From an uncultured Bacteroidales bacterium (GTDB taxonomy: Bacteria > Bacteroidota > Bacteroidia > Bacteroidales > Paludibacteraceae): a stretch of 6,320 nucleotides of DNA. Made by a program: the position numbers and the translations under genes. The number at the start of each line of letters is the position of its first letter. Position 1 is the first letter of the stretch. The DNA lies in contig CALFTM010000104.1 in assembly GCA_937916355.1 (NCBI GenBank), positions 1 through 6,320 of the forward strand. The letters are read 5' to 3'. Shown one piece after another: positions 1-6,320 of this stretch. The notes beneath the pieces were generated by a model. The model was not told the origin of the DNA. It searched no databases and worked only from the letters and a program-made list of their open reading frames with translations.

Positions 1-62
1 AGTTGGTTAGTAGCACCTGACTCATAATCAGGGGGTCACAGGTTCAAGTCCTGTTATGCCCA
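1..62 (+). tRNA. tRNA-Met (anticodon CAT), 5' end cut by the window
   Basis: The 3' four-fifths of a tRNA are visible, starting in the D loop. The D-stem 3' strand is at 11-14 (TAGC). The anticodon stem CCTGA/TCAGG (16-20/28-32) closes the loop CTCATAA with anticodon CAT at 23-25. The variable loop is GGGTC (33-37). The T stem ACAGG/CCTGT (38-42/50-54) closes loop TTCAAGT. The acceptor 3' strand TATGCCC is at 55-61, with discriminator A at 62. The anticodon stem lacks the three consecutive G:C pairs of initiator tRNA, so this is not tRNA-fMet. The variable loop and T-stem start (GGGTCACAGG) resemble E. coli elongator tRNA-Met, so elongator Met is preferred. A tRNA-Ile with a lysidine-modified CAT anticodon cannot be fully excluded. 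CCA is not encoded: the bases after the discriminator are CGA, so CCA must be added by nucleotidyltransferase. Confidence 0.95.
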
Positions 63-66
63 CGAG

Positions 67-94
67 CACTTGCAAAACTGCAAGCGTTTTTTTT
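67..94 (+). terminator. Rho-independent terminator of the tRNA-Met transcript
   Basis: A six-base-pair hairpin, CTTGCA (69-74) with TGCAAG (79-84), has a four-base AAAC loop. It could extend by a C67:G86 pair across an A/C mismatch. A run of eight T's follows at 87-94. It begins only a few bases after the tRNA 3' end, as expected for the end of a tRNA transcription unit. Read on the minus strand, the T run becomes an A run upstream of the hairpin, so it should not terminate the convergent gene efficiently. Confidence 0.85.
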
Positions 95-176
95 ATGTTT
101 GTCTTTCTTTCACTTTATTTACAAAATAGTCTATGAGACAGCTATATTTAGTGTCTGAACATCACAGCCATGCCCG

Positions 177-1046
177 TTAGATATTGATGCTTTTATATTC
201 TGGCTCCTGCCACTCTTGAACAATAGAATCCCTTTTGGTCTCTATAATTTCACCTTTTTTATTTATCAGATACGACACATTGAAACTCTCTTTATAGTAT
301 GTTTTAGTATTTTCAACAGTATCTTTGAGCCAAAAATAGACGCAGTCAGAAGTAACAAATGTGGTGTCGGTTAAAAATGTCGAATAAATTTCCGCCTCGT
401 CATTCCATCTTTCGTAATCATCAACCATTATAGGCTCTTCATTCCCTATGTAACATTCTTGATTTGCTAACTCTTTAAAAGATATAATCTCCATCTTCTC
501 GTTAAAAATATACAGGTCTAAACTTGTGTCACAATCTCCATTATCATAGCAGATGCAATAATAAAAATCTCCAACCTTCTTCCCTTTGTTGAAAAAATAG
601 TAAAAGTCGCAAAAATCTTCAATCATTTTCTTCCACTCTCCGTCTCCAACGTCTGCTGTTAAAATATCCTTAACTTTGTCTTTTACATCCTCGACAAGAT
701 ATAAATCTTCCTCGAAGAAACGTTTCAGAGAGTCTTTCCCATCATATCCACACCTCGCTACAAGAGGTGTGTTGATTTCAATCTCCGGCAAATTCATATC
801 TTCAAAATAACCAGCAACGCCTTTCTCTTTAAATTTCTTCATTCTGTTGTAAACAATCTTGCTGGAATATGATTTCTCGGACTCTATCGTCTTCTCCAAA
901 GATTCCTTTTCATCGACAATATTAATAGTGTCTGGCTTCACAACAGGAACAATGGCAACCTCTTTCTCCATATTTTTCAATAGCAAGAAAATAAAAAAGA
1001 AAGCTAACAGAAGAGAGAGCAGCAAAATCTTTAACTTATTATTCAT
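177..1046 (-). CDS. Hypothetical membrane-anchored, cysteine-containing protein (289 aa)
   Basis: I do not recognise a family. The N-terminus is a short Lys-containing start (MNNKLK) followed by a strongly hydrophobic stretch at about residues 5-23. This reads as an uncleaved signal anchor, since there is no lipobox cysteine and no clear signal peptidase site. The rest should be periplasmic or exported. It holds a charged, probably helical part (about 45-80) and an acidic, Tyr/Phe-rich globular part (about 95-280). Seven cysteines lie at 99, 146, 164, 166, 172, 198 and 235, including a CxC(x5)C cluster (YYCICYDNGDCD), so disulfides or metal binding are possible. The start is well fixed: an in-frame TAA lies at 1056-1058, and this is the first ATG after it. 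No Shine-Dalgarno sequence precedes it. The gene follows the macroglobulin-like gene by 48 bases on the same strand. Sampled stretches are about 25-40% GC, lower than most of the neighbour. It is a real gene by length and by its coherent export signal, but its function is unknown. Confidence 0.8.
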   Translation of the reverse strand: MNNKLKILLLSLLLAFFFIFLLLKNMEKEVAIVPVVKPDTINIVDEKESLEKTIESEKSYSSKIVYNRMKKFKEKGVAGYFEDMNLPEIEINTPLVARCGYDGKDSLKRFFEEDLYLVEDVKDKVKDILTADVGDGEWKKMIEDFCDFYYFFNKGKKVGDFYYCICYDNGDCDTSLDLYIFNEKMEIISFKELANQECYIGNEEPIMVDDYERWNDEAEIYSTFLTDTTFVTSDCVYFWLKDTVENTKTYYKESFNVSYLINKKGEIIETKRDSIVQEWQEPEYKSINI

Positions 1047-1094
1047 AACAATACATTAATTTAAATTACGTTCTATAATTTTTCATAACTTGAA
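1047..1094 (-). other. 48-base AT-rich spacer between the two minus-strand genes; no clear promoter
   Basis: This spacer separates the stop of the macroglobulin-like gene from the ATG of the small gene. On the minus strand it is very AT-rich, with neither an AGGAGG-like ribosome site nor a convincing Bacteroidota promoter pair (TTTG about 20 bases before TAnnTTTG). No terminator hairpin is evident. The simplest reading is that both genes share a transcript, with leader-driven translation of the second gene as is usual in this phylum. This is inference from spacing and strand. Confidence 0.45.
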
Positions 1095-4000
1095 TCATTT
1101 CATCTCTACAATCTTTATCTCAAATCCGTCCGTATTAGAGAGGAACTCCGGTGCGTACATACACTGAGCAGTTGCCAGACCAGAAGAGAATGTTCCGGCA
1201 TGGGTCGCATACAATGAATATTCAAAGACATACGTTCCTTTGGCAAGATGGTCGAAGAAATAATAGACCGCAGCGTCTTTCGGCGAGTAATAATAGCCGA
1301 TTCCATCGGAATATCTGTAGCCTGAAAGTTGCTTTTGCGGTTCTAAAGCAGCCGCGCGCTGGTCTTTCAGCATAACATAATCCATATCTCGGTCTGTGCG
1401 GAGCGTCAGTCGCACTGTAACCTTATCGCCGACCTTCACTGTAGTGTTTTTGTCTATCTTCTTCAAAAGAGCCGTTCCATCGACATTTTTAGTTTCAAGC
1501 ATTACCATTCGCTCCACCTGCAAAGCAGTCTTGCTTTTTGGCACAGCCGCATAATCCTCTTCAAACTGCCAATAGAGCGCTCCCCATGAGAGATTACCAT
1601 CCTTCTCGCTCGTCAAGGTCACTTCGCCCATCGACGGTTTCACCAATTCACCCGGAATATTTTTTTCAAAATAGCCTGTGCCGACCTCTGTTTTTTCTGG
1701 TTTCACAATTTCACCGCCCATCTTCACTTCTACGACATTGTCATTAGAGATCCAGTTGGAGCCGGAGAGTAAGAAGACATTGAGGGCATCGATGTTAGCA
1801 ATCGTATTGCCCCAGTCTTGCGTGCGTTTCTGATTCAGCAGCCAGATGCGCATATTGTCCTGCTCCTCCCTTTTAGGGTCAACCAGCTCAAGAGCCTCCA
1901 TGATTCGGGTATGTGTTGCGATGGCAGACTCCGACCAGAGCCAGCCACTTGTGTTTTTCTTCCAATACATGCCCATTTCATCGGTAGTAGAAGAGTGTTC
2001 GCGAAGCGATTCCACAATCTTTTTCGCCACCTCCGACTTACCACCTCTGTGCAGCGCGATAGCAGCAAGCGATTTCTCATAAAGAGAGAAGCTCTCCCAC
2101 TCATCCTTTTCCGCCATCAATTTGAAATAATAATCATACGCCTCCTTTGTACCCTGTTTCAGAGAGACATCAGGGAAGAGGCTTCTCACTTGGAAGTAGT
2201 ATAAAGTGGAGCTGCTGCAATGAGGTGTAAGCTTCCACTTTTTCATATTATCATACTCTTCTCTCAAACGACCATCTAAATAGTGCAGCGTAGCCTTCAC
2301 ATTCAAACTTTTTTCAACATCTTTGGTATCCAGCCCGGCCTTGCGCAGACGACCTATATTGTCAACCACAAAAAGAGAAGTATGCAAGCTTGAATAATCG
2401 CAACCTTTAAACCAAGCGTAACCGCCATCTGCCAAACGATAGTCTGCCAGTTTTTTCACCCACACATCACCCTTCTGCTTTAGATCATTTAAGTCAAATA
2501 GTGTGGCAAGACGTTGTTTGCGTTCTGTTTCGTTTTTCGCCTCCATCACCCAAGGGGTTTCGTTCAGCAAAATGTTCTTCACCTCCTGATTTTTCTCCAA
2601 CTGGGACAACAATGTGTTGGCATCACCGCCATTCTTTTTCCACAATTCGATCACGTTGAAGATGCGAGGATTTGAAGTGGCGATATGATGAGCCATCAAA
2701 GAGACAAAATGAGCAGCCGATAAGGATGTCGCATTTTCATGTTCAATTGTCGCCACTGAAGGCATTGCCTGCACCGCATACCAGACAGGGTTGGTAGAGA
2801 ACTCCAATTTTAAGAAATTATTTCGCAAAGTAGGAGATTGATTTTTAAGAAGATTTTCAAAACGGCACGTTTTAGTCTGACCGCCACGCACATAGAGTGG
2901 CATGGACTGCGTCACAACCGTTCTGTTTGGTAGCACAGGCACCATCTTCTGCTCTGCGTCAGAAAATCCGTCACCTTTTGCGATGGTGCGGACAATCAGC
3001 GCGTCGTGCGTATCAGGCACATCAAACGAGAGCGACACCACAGCCGTCTCCTTCTGTTTCACATCAAAAGAACCTCTATTTTCAGCCACAACCGCCTCCG
3101 TCACAGGGTCGAGCAACAGAATCCTTACAGAACCTTTTTTATCATCATCCGAAAGATTCGTCACCTTTGCCGTTAAGGCGATTTTATCACCATCACGGAA
3201 GAAGCGAGGCAAATTAGCAGAGACCATAAACGGTTTTTGTGTTATGACCGTTGCCTTTTTCTGTCCATAATACAAATCCTTCGTATGAGAAAGCAGCATG
3301 AAGTTCCAGCGGGTGAGGCTTTCAGGAATCTGAAACGAAATTTTCACATTACCTGCGCTATCCGACTCCATGTGCGGGAAGAAGAACGCCGTTTCTGCAA
3401 AATTGGAACGCACCTTTACCTCCTCGGTCGGAACTGGCACTGGCACAGTCTCAGTAACATAAGAAATAGTACCCGTCAAATCGCTCTTCTTCATAGCTCC
3501 TTGTTCTGCCAATGTATTCCCCATCGCCAATTTAGGTGAAGCACCATGCGCTTTCATTGTTGAAACGGAATGATCATATAATTCCTCTGATTCCTCTTCA
3601 GCCAAACTAATAGAGTACATTCTCATCCCCCTATTTAAATCACCCGACGGCAAATCCATGAAATGATATTTCACATAATGAAGAAAAGAACAATTATCTT
3701 TTAACGGAGAATAAGTTTTAAAAGACAATGCATAGTCATTATCGCACGAGCTATAAACTCTGAAACTATAAAATTTTCTGTATTTTGGATTGAAATTCCA
3801 AGAGAGAGGAGCTAACAGATCCAGCGACGCATCATACATAGTGGCAAGCACTTCTGCCTTGCGCTCTTTCGGAACAGTTACAGTCCACGTCTCCTCCGCA
3901 CCCGGCAGCAGATTGTCTCTAAACACAGACAACTCTATCGGCATAGATTTATCCTCCTCCTTCAGATTCAAACCCATTTTCGTACTATGCAAAGAACCAT

Positions 4001-6320
4001 TATGTACAAGATAAAAATAAACTGATTTAGCTTCGCCGTCCTCTTTCTGCAACATAAGGTCGAAGGTTCTGATTTCGTCATTCAACTTAACCCATTTAAG
4101 TTTTTTCTCACCTTTCGCGCTGATTGAAACGACCAACAGGTGAGCATCTTTAAGCGAAGAGCCAATACGAACGGTGTGCTTTTCACCATAAGCAAGCGAC
4201 ACACTTTTCACATCCTCCTGCCAAAGAACAGAATAGACCGGCGGACGATTATCCTCTTTTCTGTAAAGTATCGTTTTGAAAGTATTCTCCACATCCCTTT
4301 TTTTGTCATCCTTTGCTTTGAAAACAAACTGATAAGAACCGGACAACAAATCAGAACCGGACAATGGCAGAGTAAATGCGCCCTCCTCATCAGACTTCAC
4401 TTCTCCAGACGCAACTGTGGTCACGACCTCGTTTTTGTCTAAGCGTCCCACTTCATAGTGGATTGAGAAATTTTTCATTCCGACACCCTCCAAATTCGAC
4501 AAATGAAATTTGGCCGTCGGCAAATCCTCCATCAAACATCTTTCGCCCAACGAAGAGCGGAATGTCATAGAGCGATCACCCACATAGACCGAAAGCAGTT
4601 CCTCTTGAGACTCCCCATTCTCATCAGTCACAGTGACCTTTACCTCATACCTATAATAAGAAAGCTCCTTAATTTCGCCCCTTTCTGCCACAAACGGAAT
4701 ATCAAACTTCCCATCTTTTGAAAGTTCCACTTCGCCCGAAGAGACAACCTTATCTGCTTCTGAGTTTCCAATCCATCGCCAGAACCACCACAATTCCCTT
4801 GTCACCTCATACTTCACCTTTCCTGCCGTCAGCGGCGCACCGAACAGATAATCCGCATGACCCGAAACCGTCACCGAATCACCAAAAGAGAAGCTGGTCG
4901 TCGGTCTGTCTAAATTCACCTCAAAGGTCGGTCGTTTATACTCCTCAACCCTGAATTGTTCTGAACTACCGCGTTCTGAAAGAATAGTATAACGACCGGA
5001 CAAAGCATCCATAGGCAAAACGAATGAACCCGAAACAGAACCAAATTCATTGGTAACCAAAGACAATTCGCTGATTCTCTGACCATTCGCACCAACAACA
5101 TGAAATTTACAGTTCTCCCCTTGAATCACAGCAGAACCATTTTCCGCCAACTTATAGCAAATCGCCTTAAAACGCACTACCTGTCCGGGACGATAGATAG
5201 CCCGATCAAAAAAAATGTCACATAGAAAATCCTGCGCATTATCACCTTGATTGACCAGAGGTCTATTTCTATAAACATATTCCCAATTATGATAAGCATC
5301 ATCACCACGTTTGAATCCGTGTTCAACCCTGCTACGTTGATTTTTCATCACCTCATCAGGTATTTTAGCCTCATCCAAGACACCATCTTCTCCAGAAGTG
5401 CCGAACGAATAGACATTTTCTCTATTGCTTCCCCAATATGCAGTAACAGAAACCCCATCGAGAGGAGCGCCCGATTTTGAATCGACAAAAACATAATCCG
5501 ACTGATTTTTTTGTTGCAAACTCAAACCAAAAATATCAGTTACAGAAAATTCAAGATAACCATCGTCCTCATTTTTCCCTTCTACATCAACATAATATAA
5601 ACCGTACGGCAAAGCTGCTATTTCAACCGTTGTATCTTCCAGTATAAAATAATTTGACGGAGACAATTTAAATTCATAATCTGCAACCTTTTGAGCATAT
5701 TCTTTAAATTTAGCCCTATCTTTCAAATACTTACCCTCATCGCGCTTCTTTTCCAAAAGTGAGCGAGTATCACGATAAATTGTGAATTTCAGGCTGTCCA
5801 TATTTGCATACATCACGCGAAACTTGAGTGGCTCTCCAGAATGAAAGACTCCCGTTGCATCACGTTCTATTCGAATATGTTTTCTTTTTATTTCATCAAT
5901 GTAGCTTCTCAACTCGCATAAATTCACATCATCAACACTCCATTTCACATCATCAGCACTTCCCTCTCCCACATTAGCCAAATCATAAACCACCTGAGGC
6001 AATTTTGAATTTCTGAAAGCTGGACTATACTCTTTACCTTCAAGATACCCCATGAGATAATAGCACATATCCTCCCTAACAAAATAGGCGTTCTCGTCCT
6101 CTCCCAACTCTTTCAGAAAAGCCTCCATTTCCTTATAGTAAGGATGTTCCAATACGAAATCATCACTATGATACTGTCCATCATGCAGTTCCTCTTCATA
6201 GGGAAACTTTTCATCCAAATAATCAAGTTTAGCCTGAACATACAATGTCTTGTCCGAATCGTTTTGATGAAACGCCACCAAATCCGACAATAACTTCTGC
6301 ACTTCATCTTTTGAGAAACT
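1095..6320 (-). CDS. Alpha-2-macroglobulin family protein, thioester-less, 5' partial
   Basis: At least 1741 codons are visible, ending in TGA at 1095-1097. The frame stays open to the right edge, so the N-terminus and any signal peptide or lipobox lie outside the window. Residues counted from the edge codon show the following order. An alpha-helical lead is at about 1-135. An early MG domain is at about 145-260. A 'DSKSGAPLDGVSV' segment is near 275. MG2 follows with DRAIYRPGQ at 372-380. EEYKRPTFEV near 458 opens the next MG domain. More MG domains precede a bait-region-domain-like part at about 790-840. The variable bait-like linker is at about 900-970. The A2M core has NFAETAFFFP at 973 and LTRWNFM. 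An alpha-toroid TED-like domain at about 1180-1480 contains DGGYAWFKG near 1298 and GWLWSE. C-terminal MG domains end in GTYVFEYSLYATHAG and QCMYAPEF. In the family, such proteins are envelope-located and can act as protease traps. Here the expected thioester position reads IEHENATS, so covalent trapping is not expected. Many homologs pair with penicillin-binding protein 1C; none is visible in this window, but it could lie upstream. Confidence 0.95.
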   Translation of the reverse strand, partial: SFSKDEVQKLLSDLVAFHQNDSDKTLYVQAKLDYLDEKFPYEEELHDGQYHSDDFVLEHPYYKEMEAFLKELGEDENAYFVREDMCYYLMGYLEGKEYSPAFRNSKLPQVVYDLANVGEGSADDVKWSVDDVNLCELRSYIDEIKRKHIRIERDATGVFHSGEPLKFRVMYANMDSLKFTIYRDTRSLLEKKRDEGKYLKDRAKFKEYAQKVADYEFKLSPSNYFILEDTTVEIAALPYGLYYVDVEGKNEDDGYLEFSVTDIFGLSLQQKNQSDYVFVDSKSGAPLDGVSVTAYWGSNRENVYSFGTSGEDGVLDEAKIPDEVMKNQRSRVEHGFKRGDDAYHNWEYVYRNRPLVNQGDNAQDFLCDIFFDRAIYRPGQVVRFKAICYKLAENGSAVIQGENCKFHVVGANGQRISELSLVTNEFGSVSGSFVLPMDALSGRYTILSERGSSEQFRVEEYKRPTFEVNLDRPTTSFSFGDSVTVSGHADYLFGAPLTAGKVKYEVTRELWWFWRWIGNSEADKVVSSGEVELSKDGKFDIPFVAERGEIKELSYYRYEVKVTVTDENGESQEELLSVYVGDRSMTFRSSLGERCLMEDLPTAKFHLSNLEGVGMKNFSIHYEVGRLDKNEVVTTVASGEVKSDEEGAFTLPLSGSDLLSGSYQFVFKAKDDKKRDVENTFKTILYRKEDNRPPVYSVLWQEDVKSVSLAYGEKHTVRIGSSLKDAHLLVVSISAKGEKKLKWVKLNDEIRTFDLMLQKEDGEAKSVYFYLVHNGSLHSTKMGLNLKEEDKSMPIELSVFRDNLLPGAEETWTVTVPKERKAEVLATMYDASLDLLAPLSWNFNPKYRKFYSFRVYSSCDNDYALSFKTYSPLKDNCSFLHYVKYHFMDLPSGDLNRGMRMYSISLAEEESEELYDHSVSTMKAHGASPKLAMGNTLAEQGAMKKSDLTGTISYVTETVPVPVPTEEVKVRSNFAETAFFFPHMESDSAGNVKISFQIPESLTRWNFMLLSHTKDLYYGQKKATVITQKPFMVSANLPRFFRDGDKIALTAKVTNLSDDDKKGSVRILLLDPVTEAVVAENRGSFDVKQKETAVVSLSFDVPDTHDALIVRTIAKGDGFSDAEQKMVPVLPNRTVVTQSMPLYVRGGQTKTCRFENLLKNQSPTLRNNFLKLEFSTNPVWYAVQAMPSVATIEHENATSLSAAHFVSLMAHHIATSNPRIFNVIELWKKNGGDANTLLSQLEKNQEVKNILLNETPWVMEAKNETERKQRLATLFDLNDLKQKGDVWVKKLADYRLADGGYAWFKGCDYSSLHTSLFVVDNIGRLRKAGLDTKDVEKSLNVKATLHYLDGRLREEYDNMKKWKLTPHCSSSTLYYFQVRSLFPDVSLKQGTKEAYDYYFKLMAEKDEWESFSLYEKSLAAIALHRGGKSEVAKKIVESLREHSSTTDEMGMYWKKNTSGWLWSESAIATHTRIMEALELVDPKREEQDNMRIWLLNQKRTQDWGNTIANIDALNVFLLSGSNWISNDNVVEVKMGGEIVKPEKTEVGTGYFEKNIPGELVKPSMGEVTLTSEKDGNLSWGALYWQFEEDYAAVPKSKTALQVERMVMLETKNVDGTALLKKIDKNTTVKVGDKVTVRLTLRTDRDMDYVMLKDQRAAALEPQKQLSGYRYSDGIGYYYSPKDAAVYYFFDHLAKGTYVFEYSLYATHAGTFSSGLATAQCMYAPEFLSNTDGFEIKIVEMK
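2724..2783 (-). other. Degenerate thioester site of the TED-like domain
   Basis: In thioester-bearing bacterial macroglobulins, a conserved WxxxQxLP-type helix is followed shortly by Cys-x-Glu-Gln. Here the helix is intact (WYAVQAMP, W at 2781-2783, residue 1180 from the edge). The next residues are SVATIEHENATS, with no cysteine and no Glu-Gln pair. The flanking sequence continues in frame and stays family-like (LSAAHFVSLMAHH), so this is substitution rather than frameshift or deletion. Loss of the thioester is known in other bacterial members such as E. coli YfaS. Confidence 0.8.
3405..3620 (-). other. Bait-like variable linker with a SusC-like motif
   Basis: This segment, about residues 900-972 from the edge, precedes the conserved NFAETAFFFP core at the place where macroglobulins carry their protease-sensitive bait. 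Its composition is low-complexity and open: a Glu-rich patch (AEEESEELYD), Ala/Gly/Met-rich residues, then KKSDLTGTIS (coded within 3462-3491), then a Val-Pro repeat (TVPVPVPTEE) leading to KVRS. Several Lys, Arg and Glu sites would be accessible to proteases. Naming it a bait is by position and composition; cleavage is not shown. Confidence 0.55.
4335..4364 (-). repeat. Short in-frame direct repeat (12 bases, period 18) in the macroglobulin-like gene
   Basis: The 12-base string agaaccggacaa occurs at 4335-4346 and again at 4353-4364, offset by 18 bases. It encodes the doubled peptide LSGSDL-LSGSYQ in one of the central MG domains. The offset is a whole number of codons, so the frame is kept. 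It may reflect a small slippage duplication or simply reuse of a turn motif. No function is implied. Confidence 0.6.

Noticed and set aside
129..157. Possible terminator for the small minus-strand gene (AGACA 136-140 with TGTCT 152-156)
   Set aside because: The stem is only five base pairs with an 11-base loop and no T run after it on the minus strand. The alternative GTCT/AGAC hairpin at 129-139 is only four base pairs. Neither is convincing.
859..1059. A 66-codon open frame on the + strand, antisense to the start of the small protein
   Set aside because: Its composition is the reverse-strand image of the signal anchor region. It has no ribosome site and no independent support.
897..1059. 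The small protein as a lipoprotein
   Set aside because: The hydrophobic N-terminus has no cysteine in or just after it. The first cysteine is at residue 99, so a lipobox is absent.
1047..1094. A Bacteroidota-type promoter for the small gene
   Set aside because: AT-rich strings such as TAATTTAA are present, but there is no TAnnTTTG with a TTTG at the right spacing, so I do not call one.
1818..2204. A 128-codon open frame on the + strand
   Set aside because: It lies wholly antisense to the TED-like domain of the macroglobulin-like gene, whose protein is clearly conserved there. The peptide is Arg/His/Leu-rich with no recognisable domain, so it is a shadow frame.
6113..6307. A 64-codon ATG-started frame on the minus strand at the right edge
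   Set aside because: It overlaps the macroglobulin-like frame in another phase and gives a Cys/Arg/Met/Ile-rich peptide without domain features. The longer frame is the real one.

Overview
The window looks like chromosomal DNA from a Bacteroidota bacterium, probably Bacteroidales. The clearest clue is a very large alpha-2-macroglobulin-family protein. Its signature stretches (DRAIYRPGQ, EEYKRPTFEV, SNFAETAFFFP, and a C-terminal GTYVFEYSLYATHAG followed by QCMYAPEF) match the Bacteroidota branch of the family as I remember it. Supporting clues are a tRNA gene with no encoded CCA end and a short AT-rich gene leader with no Shine-Dalgarno sequence. I cannot name a genus.

Layout. Bases 1-62 are the 3' part of a tRNA-Met(CAT) on the + strand. 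A Rho-independent terminator hairpin with eight T's follows at 67-94. Bases 95-176 hold no gene. Everything after that is on the minus strand. A 289-residue membrane-anchored protein of unknown function lies at 177-1046 and is convergent with the tRNA. After a 48-base AT-rich gap comes the alpha-2-macroglobulin-like gene (stop at 1095-1097), which runs off the right edge. At least 1741 codons are visible and its true start is outside the window.

How the parts may work together. The macroglobulin-like protein and the small protein are in the same direction with a short gap and no clear promoter between them, so co-transcription is plausible. Both are expected to act in the cell envelope. The macroglobulin-like protein keeps the family's overall architecture: an N-terminal helical part, a string of MG beta domains, a bait-like variable linker, an A2M core domain, an alpha-toroid (TED-like) domain and C-terminal MG domains. 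It has lost the reactive thioester Cys-x-Glu-Gln, so it cannot trap proteases covalently in the classical way.

The most interesting points are the missing thioester, a SusC-like motif (KKSDLTGTIS) followed by a VPVPVP stretch in the bait-like linker, a local drop in GC just before that linker, and the cysteine-rich unknown partner gene. I found no CRISPR array, insertion sequence, phage gene or obviously new system.
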